Of a DNA stretch of 64,000 nt, positions 34,430 to 43,025 are shown piece by piece. The stretch's first letter is position 1; every line of letters begins with the position of its first letter. A program made the position numbers and the translations under genes. This stretch comes from Streptomyces sp. NBC_01476 (GTDB lineage: Bacteria; Actinomycetota; Actinomycetes; Streptomycetales; Streptomycetaceae), in the NCBI RefSeq assembly GCF_036227265.1, contig NZ_CP109446.1, positions 6,403,001-6,467,000 of the forward strand. The letters run 5' to 3'. The notes under the pieces were generated by a model. The model was not told where the DNA came from. It saw nothing but the letters and a program-made list of their open reading frames with translations, and ran no database searches.

Positions 34430-35722
34430 GTGCACGCAGAGGAAAGAAGCCACCGGCGGCCGAACCGGTGGCGCAGGGTCCGCGCCCTGTACCGCAACGT
34501 CTCCACGCGCAAGGTGGCCTGGCTGCTCACCAAGGACACCGTGGACTCGTGCATGGAGTACCGGGTCACCGGGCTCGCCGCGGAGGCCGCTTTCTTCGTG
34601 CTGCTCTCGCTGCCGCCGCTGCTGCTCGGCCTGGTCGGCGCGCTCGGCTATGTGGACACGGTGATCGGGCTCGACACGATCGACCACATCCAGCAGAACA
34701 TCCTCACCGCCTCCTCCACCGTGCTCTCCGACAAGGGCGTCAACGACCTGGTGAAACCGCTGGTCAACAGCGTCTTCCACGGCCGGCGGCCGGATCTGGT
34801 CTCGATCGGCTTCCTCTTCGCGCTGTGGTCGGGGTCCCGCGCGGTGAACGTCTTCGTCGACACCATCACGATCATGTACGGCCTGGAGGGGCACCGCGGC
34901 ATCGTCAAGACCCGGCTGATGTCGCTGGTGCTGTACGTGGTCGCGCTGGTGCTGGGCGCGGCCGTGCTGCCGCTGGTGGTGGCGGGCCCCGACGCGGTCA
35001 CCAACTGGGTGCCCGGCGGGGCGGGCGTCGTCCACGTCCTGTACTGGCCCGCCGCGCTGCTGGCCTCGATCGCCTTCCTCACCACCCTCTACCACGTGTC
35101 GGTGCCGGTGCGGTCGGCCTGGTACGAGGACGTGCCGGGCGCGCTCGTCGCGCTGCTGATGTGGGTGTTCGGCAGCTTCGTCCTGCGGATCTACCTCACC
35201 CACAGCGTCGAGGGCCCGACGATCTACGGCTCGCTGGCGGCGCCGGTCGCGGTCCTGCTGTGGATCGGGGTGTCCGCCTTCGCGGTGCTGGTCGGCGCGG
35301 CGGTCAACGCGGCGGTGGACCGGGTCTGGCCGTCGCTGGCCACCGCGGCGGCCCGCGAGGAGACCGCGCGGCTGCGGGAGGCCGCCGCCGCGGAGGTGGT
35401 GGCCCGCGCGACCGCCGACCTGGCGGCCCTGGAGAGCGGCGAGGACGAGGACTTCCCCGACGACGCGCCGTCGGAGTACCCGGAGCGCTGGGCCGGTTTC
35501 CTGCCGCCCACCGACGTCCGGGCCCGGCTGCGCCGCCCCCGTGGCCCAGGACCGATCGCCTACCCGCCGCCGGACCGCCCCGAGGCCCCGCCCGCCCCGC
35601 ACCCCCCGTTCGGCGAACGGGGCTCCTATGTGCCGCCCCCCGCCCAGCCCCCACTCCTGCCGCCGCCACCGCCGTACCCCCCGGTGATCTCCCCCTGGCA
35701 GGGGGAGGAGCGGGACCGCTGA
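34430..35722 (+). CDS. YihY/BrkB-family membrane protein
   Basis: A 430-residue integral membrane protein. About six hydrophobic segments include AAEAAFFVLLSLPPLLLGLVG, then LMSLVLYVVALVLGAAVLPLVV and ALLMWVFGSFVLRIYL. The family was once misnamed ribonuclease BN; its function is unsettled, with transport or envelope roles proposed. A long proline-rich cytoplasmic tail covers about residues 330-430. The GTG at 34430 is conserved in related streptomycete sequences as MHAEER, but the G-run directly touches the start and leaves no spacer, so leaderless translation is likely. Confidence 0.88.
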   Translation: MHAEERSHRRPNRWRRVRALYRNVSTRKVAWLLTKDTVDSCMEYRVTGLAAEAAFFVLLSLPPLLLGLVGALGYVDTVIGLDTIDHIQQNILTASSTVLSDKGVNDLVKPLVNSVFHGRRPDLVSIGFLFALWSGSRAVNVFVDTITIMYGLEGHRGIVKTRLMSLVLYVVALVLGAAVLPLVVAGPDAVTNWVPGGAGVVHVLYWPAALLASIAFLTTLYHVSVPVRSAWYEDVPGALVALLMWVFGSFVLRIYLTHSVEGPTIYGSLAAPVAVLLWIGVSAFAVLVGAAVNAAVDRVWPSLATAAAREETARLREAAAAEVVARATADLAALESGEDEDFPDDAPSEYPERWAGFLPPTDVRARLRRPRGPGPIAYPPPDRPEAPPAPHPPFGERGSYVPPPAQPPLLPPPPPYPPVISPWQGEERDR

Positions 35723-35739
35723 GGGCTGGAGTTCAGATG

Positions 35740-35767
35740 CGTGGACACACCACCCTTTCCGTCCACG
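35740..35767 (+). terminator. Inverted repeat after the YihY/BrkB gene
   Basis: CGTGGAC (35740-35746) and GTCCACG (35761-35767) are perfect 7-bp arms around 14 nt, starting 18 nt after the stop. It may be a weak terminator or an operator for the AraC gene downstream. Confidence 0.3.
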
Positions 35768-35890
35768 ACACGATGCCGCCGGCGGCGTGCGCCGACCGCA
35801 CGGTGGGAACGGCCGGGCGCCGCGGGAACGGCAGCCCCCCCGCGGGCACGGCCGGGCGCCGCAGGCACGCCCCCGGTGGACAATGAACCC

Positions 35891-36586
35891 GTGGAGGACG
35901 CCTACCGCGAGTGGCCCGGCCGGGCGGCCGGGGTGACCGTCTGGACCCGGGGCGACGCCGCCGGCAGGTATCTGGTGCTGCCTGACGGCTGCATGGACCT
36001 GATCTGGCACAACGGCACCCTTCTGATCGCCGGCCCGGACACCGCCGCCCAGCTCTCCGACGACCCGCCGGGCTCCTCCTACGCCGGCCTGCGTTTCGCG
36101 CCGGGGTCGGGACCCGGCCTGCTGGGCATCCCGGCCCGGGAGCTGCGCGACCTGCGGGTGCCGCTCGACGCGGCCTGGCCGGGCCCGGCGGCACGGGTGC
36201 TCACCGAGCGGATCGAGCGGACCGCCGGGGGCCCGGCGGCCGGCCTGGAGGCGTGGGCGGTGCACCGCGTCCGTACCGTGGGAACGCCGGACCCGCTGCC
36301 CGGCCACGTCGCCGCCGCCCTGCGCCAGGGCCGTACGGTCACCGAGGTCGCGGCCGGAACCGGCCTGGGGGAGCGGCAGTTGCGCCGGCGCTGCGAGGCG
36401 GCCTTCGGCTACGGACCCAAGACCCTGGCCCGGGTGCTGCGCCTCCAGCGGGCCCTGGCGCTGGCCCGCTCCGGCATCCCGCCGGCCACCGTGGCCGCCG
36501 AGGCCGGCTACGCCGACCAGCCCCATCTCTCCCGTGAGGTGAAGGCACTTGCCGGGGTGCCGCTGACGGCGCTGCTGGCTCACTGA
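35891..36586 (+). CDS. AraC-family regulator with DUF6597 sensor domain
   Basis: A 231-residue regulator. The N-terminal DUF6597 domain carries VLPDGCMDLIWHNG and AGLRFAPGSGPGLLG. The C-terminal AraC domain has two helix-turn-helices: TVTEVAAGTGLGERQLRRRCEAAFGYGPKTLARVLRLQ, seen as separate helices, and ATVAAEAGYADQPHLSREVKALAG. The GTG at 35891 is chosen since homologues begin at the EDAYREWP segment; an in-frame GTG at 35876 is possible. Its stop overlaps the convergent VOC gene by 7 bp. The AraC-VOC pair recurs in streptomycetes and is probably functionally linked. Confidence 0.85.
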   Translation: MEDAYREWPGRAAGVTVWTRGDAAGRYLVLPDGCMDLIWHNGTLLIAGPDTAAQLSDDPPGSSYAGLRFAPGSGPGLLGIPARELRDLRVPLDAAWPGPAARVLTERIERTAGGPAAGLEAWAVHRVRTVGTPDPLPGHVAAALRQGRTVTEVAAGTGLGERQLRRRCEAAFGYGPKTLARVLRLQRALALARSGIPPATVAAEAGYADQPHLSREVKALAGVPLTALLAH

Positions 36587-36990
36587 CCCCGGTCGGTCGC
36601 CGCGAAGAGGTCGACGGTGTTGCCGTCCGGGTCGTGGACGACGGCGTACCGCTGGCCCCAGAAGGCGTCCCACGGCTTGAGGTGCCCGGTGTGACCCGCG
36701 CCGGTCAGCTCCGCCCAGGTCTCGTCCACCCCCTGCGGGGTGCCGCAGTCGAAGGCGAGCGAGATCCGGGCGCCGGGGGTCCGGCTCCAGCCGGGGTCGA
36801 AGGAGGTGACCGTCGCCTCGGTGTCCCAGGCGAGCCGCAGCCCGCCGGGCAGGGCCACCTCGACGTGCGGCCGGGTGTCCGCGTCGGCGGGCAGGTCGAG
36901 GCCGAGCCGGCGGTAGAAGGCCAGCGAGGCCGCCATGTCGGCGGCCACGATGCCGATCAGGTCGATACGCGGTGCGGTGCGTGCTGTCAT
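36580..36990 (-). CDS. VOC-family (glyoxalase-like) protein
   Basis: A 136-residue protein with the paired beta-alpha-beta-beta-beta motifs of the vicinal oxygen chelate superfamily. It reads DLIGIVAADMAASLAFYRRLGLD and ends AVVHDPDGNTVDLFA. Metal ligands are not all evident; the final Asp replaces the usual catalytic Glu. It may be an antibiotic-binding or isomerase-type member. It converges on the AraC gene with a 7-bp overlap. Confidence 0.85.
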   Translation of the reverse strand: MTARTAPRIDLIGIVAADMAASLAFYRRLGLDLPADADTRPHVEVALPGGLRLAWDTEATVTSFDPGWSRTPGARISLAFDCGTPQGVDETWAELTGAGHTGHLKPWDAFWGQRYAVVHDPDGNTVDLFAATDRGQ

Positions 36991-37160
36991 ACCGCTCACG
37001 CTAGACAGGGCGGGTGCCCGCGTCTTGAAGGAAACGGACACCCGCCCATGCCGCCCCCGGATGGTTGCTCACACCCGGTTCGCTGCGCCGCCGCGAAGGC
37101 GCACCCTGCTCCGCGGCGGCGCGGTTCTGTGGTGATCCCGGCGTCGGATCCTGCCGCCAG

Positions 37161-37204
37161 GCTGGTATGGACCATAGGTCATTGACATGAACAACGTCTA
37201 GACC
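37161..37204 (+). promoter_or_regulatory. Candidate promoter and DasR-like sites before the ThuA-lectin gene
   Basis: TTGACA (37182-37187) is a perfect -35 box. On either side are palindromes of the TGGTCT-AGACCA type: GCTGGTATGGACCATA (37161-37176) and CGTCTAGACC (37195-37204), the latter matching 9 of 10 core bases of the DasR site. Streptomyces chitinase and other secreted glycan-enzyme promoters have similar repeats around the -35 box. No regulator can be proven from sequence. Confidence 0.45.
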
Positions 37205-37263
37205 TTTGAATCCTGCTGCACGCGCACGTTTCCCCCACCGTCGCGCATCAGGAAGGTCCCCCC

Positions 37264-38514
37264 ATGTCCAGACCCCGTACGGCGATCGCCGCCTGGCCCC
37301 GCACCCTGATACGGCTCTTCGCACTCTTCGCCGTGGTGCTCGGCCTGCAGGCGGCGCCCGCCCATCACGCCCAGGCCGCCCCCGCGGTCAAGGTGCTCGC
37401 CTTCTACGACGGCACCTACGACGCCGCGCACATCAGCTTCGTGCACGAGGCGAACGCGTGGTTCCCCGCGCACGCGGCGCAGTACGGCTTCTCGTACACC
37501 TCGACCAACGACTGGAGCCAGCTCAACACCGCCAATCTGGCCAACTACCAGGTGGTGATGTTCCTCGACAACTACCCGCAGACCGCGGCCCAGCAGAGCG
37601 CCTTCCAGACGTACATGAACAACGGCGGCGGCTGGATCGGCTTCCATGTCGCGGCGTACAACGACGCGTCGTCCAGCGGCTGGTCGTGGTACCACCAGAC
37701 CTTCCTCGGCACCGGCACCTTCAAGTCCAACAGCTGGGGCCCGACCGCCGAGACGCTGAAGATCGAGGACCCGAACCACCCGGCCACCGCGGGCCTGCCC
37801 GGCACCATCGCCTCCTCGGTCAGCGAGTGGTACAGCTGGCAGAACGACCTGCGGCAGAACCCGAACATCGACATCCTCGCGTCGATGGACCAGTCGACCT
37901 TCCCGATCGGCACCGACCCCAGCCAGACCTGGTACAGCGGCTACTACCCGATCGTGTGGACCAACAAGAACTACAAGATGGTCTACAACAACTTCGGGCA
38001 CAACGACATGAACTACGCGACCAACACCGCGCTGTCGTCGACCTTCGCCAGCGCCCAGCAGAACCAGCTGCTGATCCAGGAGATCCGCTGGGCGGCCGGC
38101 CAGTCGGGACCGGTCACCCCGCCGCCGTCCGAGCCGTCCGGCGCGATCCACGGGTACGGCGGCAAGTGTGTGGACATCGCGGCGGCGAGCAGTGCGAACG
38201 GGGCGGCGGTGCAGCTCTACGACTGCAACGGCACCAATGCGCAGACGTGGACGGTGGGTTCTGACGGTTCGCTGCGGGCGCTGGGCAAGTGCATGGATGT
38301 GACGGCGGCCGGGACGGCGAACGGGACGACCGTGCAGTTGTACGACTGCAACGGCACTGCCGCGCAGAAGTGGGCGGCGAGCGGTGGCACGCTGGTGAAC
38401 GCGGGGTCGGGGAAGTGCCTGGATGCCACCGGGCCGAGTTCGGCCAACGGCACCCGGCTGCAGATCTGGACCTGCGGCACCGGCGCCAACCAGCAGTGGA
38501 CGCTGCCGAGTTGA
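37264..38514 (+). CDS. Secreted ThuA-domain protein with ricin-type lectin domain
   Basis: A 416-residue exported protein. The signal peptide is Arg-rich then hydrophobic (LFALFAVVLGLQAAPAHHAQAA). The ThuA class-I amidotransferase-like domain spans about residues 44-280 (VLAFYDGTYDAAHISFVHEANAW, then GGGWIGFHVAAYN). A PPPSEPSG linker leads to a beta-trefoil at about 290-416 with three QxW repeats (AQTW, AQKW, QQW). ThuA proteins act on sugars or their keto derivatives; here lectin anchoring implies an extracellular polysaccharide target. AGGAAGG precedes the ATG. An 18-bp hairpin follows. Confidence 0.9.
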   Translation: MSRPRTAIAAWPRTLIRLFALFAVVLGLQAAPAHHAQAAPAVKVLAFYDGTYDAAHISFVHEANAWFPAHAAQYGFSYTSTNDWSQLNTANLANYQVVMFLDNYPQTAAQQSAFQTYMNNGGGWIGFHVAAYNDASSSGWSWYHQTFLGTGTFKSNSWGPTAETLKIEDPNHPATAGLPGTIASSVSEWYSWQNDLRQNPNIDILASMDQSTFPIGTDPSQTWYSGYYPIVWTNKNYKMVYNNFGHNDMNYATNTALSSTFASAQQNQLLIQEIRWAAGQSGPVTPPPSEPSGAIHGYGGKCVDIAAASSANGAAVQLYDCNGTNAQTWTVGSDGSLRALGKCMDVTAAGTANGTTVQLYDCNGTAAQKWAASGGTLVNAGSGKCLDATGPSSANGTRLQIWTCGTGANQQWTLPS

Positions 38515-38528
38515 GCTGAGACCGCGAA

Positions 38529-38569
38529 CGCCGCGGCACCCGGGAGGCCCGCTCCCGGGTGCCGCGGCG
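38529..38569 (+). terminator. Strong hairpin after the ThuA-lectin gene
   Basis: A perfect 18-bp stem (38529-38546 with 38552-38569) with a 5-nt GCCCG loop starts 14 nt after the stop and ends just before the formate dehydrogenase remnant on the other strand. It likely works in both directions. Confidence 0.85.
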
Positions 38570-38576
38570 CCGTCCG

Positions 38577-38750
38577 TCAGCTCCTGGTCGAGTACGACTG
38601 GGCGCCGGTGCCGGCCAGCGCACCGCCCGCCACGATCAGATACTCCTCACGGATCGGCGTCCCCTCCAGCCGGCTCTCCAGGATCTCCCGGGTGCCGGCC
38701 GCGTAACGCGCCTGCGCCGACAGGCTGGTGCCGGAGATGTGCGGGGTCAT
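38577..38750 (-). pseudogene. Formate dehydrogenase C-terminal remnant
   Basis: About 57 codons reading MTPHISGTSLSAQARYAAGTR then GTPIREEYLIV and GGALAGTGAQSYS, which is the C-terminus of the NAD-dependent (metal-free) formate dehydrogenase family. The first about 330 residues, with the Rossmann fold and active site, are absent. At 38750/38751 the sequence changes abruptly from the preceding LysR-type coding sequence on the same strand, so a deletion has joined the two genes. It cannot be functional as an enzyme. Confidence 0.85.
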
Positions 38751-39141
38751 CTCCCGCGACGACAGCGACTCCAACGACACCCGGGCGCGCGGGGTGCTGA
38801 GCGCAGAAGGGCGTGGTCAGCAGCGACACCGCGCTGAGCGCGGTGGGGATCGCACCGAACCGCAGAGTGCCGGCCAGACCGCCCCGCATCGCCGACAACT
38901 CCTGCTGCAGCGCGTCCCGTTCGGCCAGTACCCGGTGCGCCCGGGCCAGCACCCGCTCGCCCTCCGGGGTCAGCCCCTCGAACCGCCGGCCGCGCCGGAC
39001 GATCGGCACGTCCAGTTCGTGCTCCAGCTTGCGGATCGCCGCCGACAGCGACGGCTGCGAGACGTAACAGGCCGCGGCGGCACGGGCGAAGTGCCGTTCG
39101 CGGGCCAGAGCCACCAGGTATTCGAGCTGGCGCAGCAGCAT
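38751..39141 (-). pseudogene. LysR-family regulator N-terminal remnant
   Basis: It starts MLLRQLEYLVALARERHF and carries the full LysR helix-turn-helix (RAAAACYVSQPSLSAAIRKLE). The effector domain begins (GTLRFGAIPTALSAVSLLTT) but after CAQHP the frame changes at the G-run 38791-38794. One extra base there separates it from the matching continuation RARVSLESLSSRE in the next frame. At 38750 the LysR sequence ends and formate dehydrogenase begins. An ORF of 164 codons remains open by read-through to 38647, but its tail is out of frame. The DNA-binding domain alone could still be made. Confidence 0.8.
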
Positions 39142-39193
39142 CGCATCACCTTGCCACGGCCGGGGCCGGCCGGGTGCGGTCCGGCGGGTGCTT

Positions 39194-40333
39194 TCACGCG
39201 GGATAGGCGTGCGTCTGGGCGGCCTTCACCTGTGCCCACACCTCCGCGCCGGTCTCCAGGCCGAGTTCGGCGACCGCGACGGTGGTCAGGTCGGCGGCCA
39301 GCGGCAGCCCGTCGGCGACGCCGGTCAGCGCCACCCGGATCTGGTCGCCGTGCGTCTCCAGGCCGGTGATCCGGGCCCGCCAGGCGTTGCGGGCGGAGGA
39401 GTCGGGCCGGGTGCCGGAGAGGGTCACCGCGCTCGGCGGGAAGGCGACGAACGCCGGACCGGTCAGCGACTCGGTGCTGGTCAGCGCGAGTTCGGGGCCG
39501 ATCCGCACGGTGTGTCCTGCCGCCTGACCCTGGTAGAGGTTGAGCCCGACCAGCCGGGCGATGTAGTCGGTCCGCGGCCGGCGGGCGATCTCCGCCGGGC
39601 CGCCCTCCTGTACCACCCGCCCGTGCTCGATCACCACCAGGCGGTCGGCGAGCACCATCGCGTCCAGCGGATCGTGCGTGACCAGGACCGCCACCGCCTC
39701 GAACGCGGCCAGGTGGCGCCGCAGTTCGGCCCGTACGTCCAGGCGGGCCCGTGCGTCCAGTGCGGCCAGCGGCTCATCGAGCAGCAGCAGCCGCGGCTCC
39801 GTCGCCAGCGCCCGGGCCAGCGCGACCCGCTGCGCCTGGCCGCCGGAGAGCCGCCGCGGTTTGGCGCCCGCGTGGTCGGTCAGGCCCATCCGCTCCAGCA
39901 GATCGGCCGCCACCGCGCGCGCCTGCGCCCGGGGCATGCCGTGGCAGCGCGGCCCGAAGGCCACGTTCTCCAGTGCGGACAGGTGCGGGAAGAGCAGGTA
40001 GTCCTGGAAGATCACCCCGACCGGCCGGCCCTCCGGCGCCACCCGGCGCCGTACCCCCGGCTCCTCCAGCGGTACACCGTCCAGCCGCAGATGCCCGCCG
40101 GTCAGCGGCGCGAGCCCGGCCAGTGCCCGCAACGACGTGGTCTTCCCCGCCCCGTTGGGCCCGAGCAGCGCCAGCACCTCACCGGGCGCCACGCTCAGCC
40201 GGACATCCAGGGTGAACGCCCCCCGGTCCAGCACGAGATGCGCGTCAAGGCCGGCCCCGCCCCCGCCCCCGCCGTCGGCCCTGCCGCCGGCCTCGTCCAG
40301 GTCCGGCGCAGGCAGCCGTTTGCCGAGCCTCAT
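39194..40333 (-). CDS. modC: Molybdate ABC transporter ATP-binding protein
   Basis: A 379-residue ATPase. Walker A is LGPNGAGKTT, the signature LSGGQAQRVALARAL, and Walker B LLLLDEPLAALD. The C-terminal about 90 residues (VAFPPSAVTLSG, then ARITGLETHGDQIRVAL) form a TOBE/MOP-like molybdate-binding domain. An insert rich in Gly precedes the core. The ATG at 40333 overlaps the modB stop by 4 bp (ATGA). With modB and modA it forms a typical mod operon. Confidence 0.92.
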   Translation of the reverse strand: MRLGKRLPAPDLDEAGGRADGGGGGGAGLDAHLVLDRGAFTLDVRLSVAPGEVLALLGPNGAGKTTSLRALAGLAPLTGGHLRLDGVPLEEPGVRRRVAPEGRPVGVIFQDYLLFPHLSALENVAFGPRCHGMPRAQARAVAADLLERMGLTDHAGAKPRRLSGGQAQRVALARALATEPRLLLLDEPLAALDARARLDVRAELRRHLAAFEAVAVLVTHDPLDAMVLADRLVVIEHGRVVQEGGPAEIARRPRTDYIARLVGLNLYQGQAAGHTVRIGPELALTSTESLTGPAFVAFPPSAVTLSGTRPDSSARNAWRARITGLETHGDQIRVALTGVADGLPLAADLTTVAVAELGLETGAEVWAQVKAAQTHAYPA

Positions 40334-41214
40334 ACCGCTCCCGTCCACCGGTCCCGCAGACCCGCCAGGACGGCGATCGAGACCGCGAGCAGTACCAGGC
40401 TCAGCGCGATGGCCGCCGCCGGGTCGTTCTGGAGGGCGAGGTAGACCGCCAGCGGCATCGTCTGGGTGCGGCCGGGGAAGCTGCCCGCGAAGGTGATCGT
40501 CGCGCCGAACTCGCCGAGCGCCCTGGCCCAGGCGAGGACCGCGCCGGCCGCCACCCCCGGCATGATCAGCGGCAGGGTGACCCGGCGGAAGGCGGTGAAC
40601 CGGGAAGCGCCCAGTGTGGCGGCGGCCTCCTCGTAACGGGTGTCGGCGGCCCGCAGGGTGCCCTCCACGCTGATCACCAGGAACGGCATGGCCACGAACG
40701 CCTCCGCGACCACCACCCCGGAGGTGGTGAACGGCAGCGTGATGCCGAACCAGTCGTCCAGCGACCGCCCGACCACGCCGTTGCGCCCGAGCGCCAGCAG
40801 CAGGGCCACGCCGCCGACCACCGGCGGCAGCACCAGCGGGAGCGTCACCAGGGCCCGTACGATCCGCCGGCCGGGAAAGCTGGTACGGGCCAGCACCCAG
40901 GCCAGCGGCACACCGAGCACCAGCGCCACCACGGTGGCGGTCGTCGCGGTCTGCAGCGAGAGCCGCAGCGCCTGCCACACCGACGCACTGGTCAGCTGGT
41001 CGGGCAGCGTCCGCCACGGCGCCCGGATCAGCAGCGCGAGCAGCGGCAGCAGCAGGAACGCCAGCCCGATCAGCGCCGGCAGCAGCAACGGCAGCGGCGC
41101 CCCGCCGGCGACCGGGCGGCGACCCGGCCGGCGCCCCGGCCGACGCGGTCGCCGGGCCCGGACGCCGCCGGGCCCGGGCGCGGCGCCCTGCCCCTCGGCG
41201 GTACGGACACTCAC
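40330..41214 (-). CDS. modB: Molybdate ABC transporter permease
   Basis: A 294-residue permease with an Arg/Pro-rich N-terminal tail of about 45 residues and six hydrophobic segments. The EAA loop is YEEAAATLGASRFTAFRRVTLPLIMPGV, with ALGEFGATITFAGSFPGRTQT, which is diagnostic of ModB. The GTG at 41214 overlaps the modA stop by 4 bp (GTGA). Confidence 0.93.
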   Translation of the reverse strand: MSVRTAEGQGAAPGPGGVRARRPRRPGRRPGRRPVAGGAPLPLLLPALIGLAFLLLPLLALLIRAPWRTLPDQLTSASVWQALRLSLQTATTATVVALVLGVPLAWVLARTSFPGRRIVRALVTLPLVLPPVVGGVALLLALGRNGVVGRSLDDWFGITLPFTTSGVVVAEAFVAMPFLVISVEGTLRAADTRYEEAAATLGASRFTAFRRVTLPLIMPGVAAGAVLAWARALGEFGATITFAGSFPGRTQTMPLAVYLALQNDPAAAIALSLVLLAVSIAVLAGLRDRWTGAV

Positions 41215-42056
41215 GGGTTCAGGAAGCCCGCCTGGAGCAGCACCTTGTGGCCGAGGGTGGACTGCACCAGCGCGATGAACGCCTTGGCGCCCGCCGGGTT
41301 CGGTGCGCCCTTGAGCCGCACGATCGGGTAGTTGTTGATGGCCTTGGCGGATTCGGGGAAGTCCACGCCGTCCACCTTGCCACCGGCGGTGTTCACATCC
41401 GTCTTGTACACCACGGCCGCGTCCGCCTCCTTCAACTCCACCTTCGTCAGCGCCGACTTGACGTCCTGCTCGTACGACTTCGGGGTGAGTTTCAGATTGC
41501 TCGCGGTCAGCGCGGTCTGCGCGGCCGACCCGCACGGCACCGTCTTGGCGCAGAGCACGACGGTGAGCCCCTTCTGCGTGAGGTCCTTCAGCGACGTGAT
41601 GTGCTTCGGGTTGCCCGGCAGCGTGGCGATTTCCAGCTGGTTGCGCACGAAGGTGGCCGGCGTGCCGTCGCCGTCGCCCGCGTCGGTGACCGTCTTCATC
41701 GTCTTGGGGCTGGCGGCGGCGAACACGTCGGCGGGCGCCCCGCTGGTGATGCTGGCGGCCAGCGTGTCACTGCCGCCGAAGTTGAACTGGACCTTGGTCC
41801 CCGGGTTCTCGCTCTCGAACTCCTTGCCCAGCGTGGTGAAGCTCTCCTGCAGCGAGGCCGCCGCGAAGACCACGACCGTGCCGGACACCGTCGGCGAGGC
41901 GCTCGCCGACGGGGCGGCCGTGGTTGTCGCCGGGGCCGAGGGCGAGGCGTCGGAGGACGTGTCGGAGTCCGAGGAGCAGGCGGTCAGCGCCAGCAGGGCC
42001 GCGGCACTGCCGGCCGCCACAAGCAGGGTGCTGCGCCGCGCGAAACGGGTGGTCAC
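41211..42056 (-). CDS. modA: Molybdate-binding lipoprotein
   Basis: A 281-residue binding protein. The signal sequence (RRSTLLVAAGSAAALLALTAC) ends in a lipobox Cys. A Ser/Thr-rich linker is followed by VVVFAAASLQESFTTLGKEFE, a ModA signature. FGGSDTLAASITSGAPADVFAAAS and DAAVVYKTDV match ligand-binding loops. The GTG at 42056 has GGGAGA upstream. It binds molybdate, or tungstate, for the ModBC importer. Confidence 0.93.
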   Translation of the reverse strand: MTTRFARRSTLLVAAGSAAALLALTACSSDSDTSSDASPSAPATTTAAPSASASPTVSGTVVVFAAASLQESFTTLGKEFESENPGTKVQFNFGGSDTLAASITSGAPADVFAAASPKTMKTVTDAGDGDGTPATFVRNQLEIATLPGNPKHITSLKDLTQKGLTVVLCAKTVPCGSAAQTALTASNLKLTPKSYEQDVKSALTKVELKEADAAVVYKTDVNTAGGKVDGVDFPESAKAINNYPIVRLKGAPNPAGAKAFIALVQSTLGHKVLLQAGFLNP

Positions 42057-42195
42057 AGGATGTCTCCCTCTCTGCCGCGCGCGGTGGCGCGGAATCCGCC
42101 GCTCCCGGTCGGACGGTCCCGGTCCGACGCGGGCGATCCTCGGTATGGGCGATGATGATGATAGTGCCGCATCTGCGAGGGGGATGTCTGCTGGA

Positions 42196-42248
42196 GCATT
42201 GCATAATCAGAACGAATGCGATGATCCCCTTTGCTGGTGCGATCGCAC
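42196..42248. promoter_or_regulatory. Inverted repeats in the modA upstream region
   Basis: GCATT (42196-42200) and AATGC (42215-42219) flank 14 nt, and GTGCGATCGCAC (42237-42248) is a perfect 12-bp palindrome. Both lie in the 283-nt gap between modA and the divergent gene at 42340. A molybdate-responsive or other regulator could bind here; I see no ModE consensus. Confidence 0.3.
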
Positions 42249-42339
42249 AGACGGGTCGCACGACGCCGGGCGCCCGGTGCCTCCGGCCGCCCCCGGTGCG
42301 CCCTGACACCCTCTTGCGCTCCGGTCGGCGCGGGCGCAT

Positions 42340-42867
42340 ATGAGATGGGTGACGGTATTTCCCGACCGCGTCCGCGCGGTATCCGACGCAGAACCCTCGC
42401 ATCCGCGACCCTCCGGGTCGGTCGCCCTGTTCGGTGACCTCACCCGGCCTGCCCTGCTCACCGTCGCCGAACTGCGCGGCTGGCCCGAGCGGGAGACCGA
42501 TGTCAGCTTCGAGTGCGCCACCAGCGGCACCCAGCGCCACCGCTTCCGCGGCCCGCTGCTGCACGATGTCCTGATCACCGCGGGGCCGGCCTTCCGTCCG
42601 GCGGCCGGCCGCCGCGACCGGCTGCGCTTCCTGATCACCGTCAGCGGCGGCGACGGCCACCACGCGCTGCTCACCTGGGCCGAGATCGACCCCGACTTCG
42701 GCGGCGCGCCCGTCCTGCTGGCCACCCGCATCGACGACGAGCCGCTGGATTCCCCCGGCCCGCAACTCGTCCTCCCGCAGGACCGCTGCGGCGCCCGCCA
42801 CATCAGCGGCATCACCGCCATCGCCGTCGCCTCCCACCTCCCCGCGCCGCACACGGAACGGGGCTGA
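42340..42867 (+). CDS. Molybdopterin-domain-like (sulfite-oxidase-fold) protein
   Basis: A 175-residue protein related to streptomycete 'molybdopterin-dependent oxidoreductase' proteins. TRPALLTVAELRGWPERE and FRGPLLHDVLITAGP resemble the oxidoreductase molybdopterin-binding fold, where the latter normally precedes cofactor contacts. The conserved Cys ligand to Mo is not at the usual place (ECATSG offers one candidate), so catalysis is doubtful. The start (ATG 42340 or GTG 42349) is unclear. It is divergent from modABC, which supports a link to molybdenum use. Confidence 0.6.
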   Translation: MRWVTVFPDRVRAVSDAEPSHPRPSGSVALFGDLTRPALLTVAELRGWPERETDVSFECATSGTQRHRFRGPLLHDVLITAGPAFRPAAGRRDRLRFLITVSGGDGHHALLTWAEIDPDFGGAPVLLATRIDDEPLDSPGPQLVLPQDRCGARHISGITAIAVASHLPAPHTERG

Positions 42868-43025
42868 GCGGGCGGGGGCGGGAGCGGGCAACAGGGCGCC
42901 GCACGACGGCCGTTGAAGTGCGGCTGATCCTTCCGGGGGCCCGGCCAGAAGGGGCAGTCGCTGTCGTGTCCTGACCACCGGCCGGTGGCCGGTCGCTCGC
43001 GCGGTTCCTCCCCCGGAGGGGACCG

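Noticed and set aside
32756..36673. A single 1305-codon minus-strand frame
   Set aside because: Only the part to 34411 is the real dehydrogenase; the rest is antisense to the YihY/BrkB and AraC genes.
38647..38750. Reading the open LysR frame to 38647 as a complete 164-residue regulator
   Set aside because: The last about 40 codons are out-of-frame formate dehydrogenase and LysR sequence; the protein is truncated.
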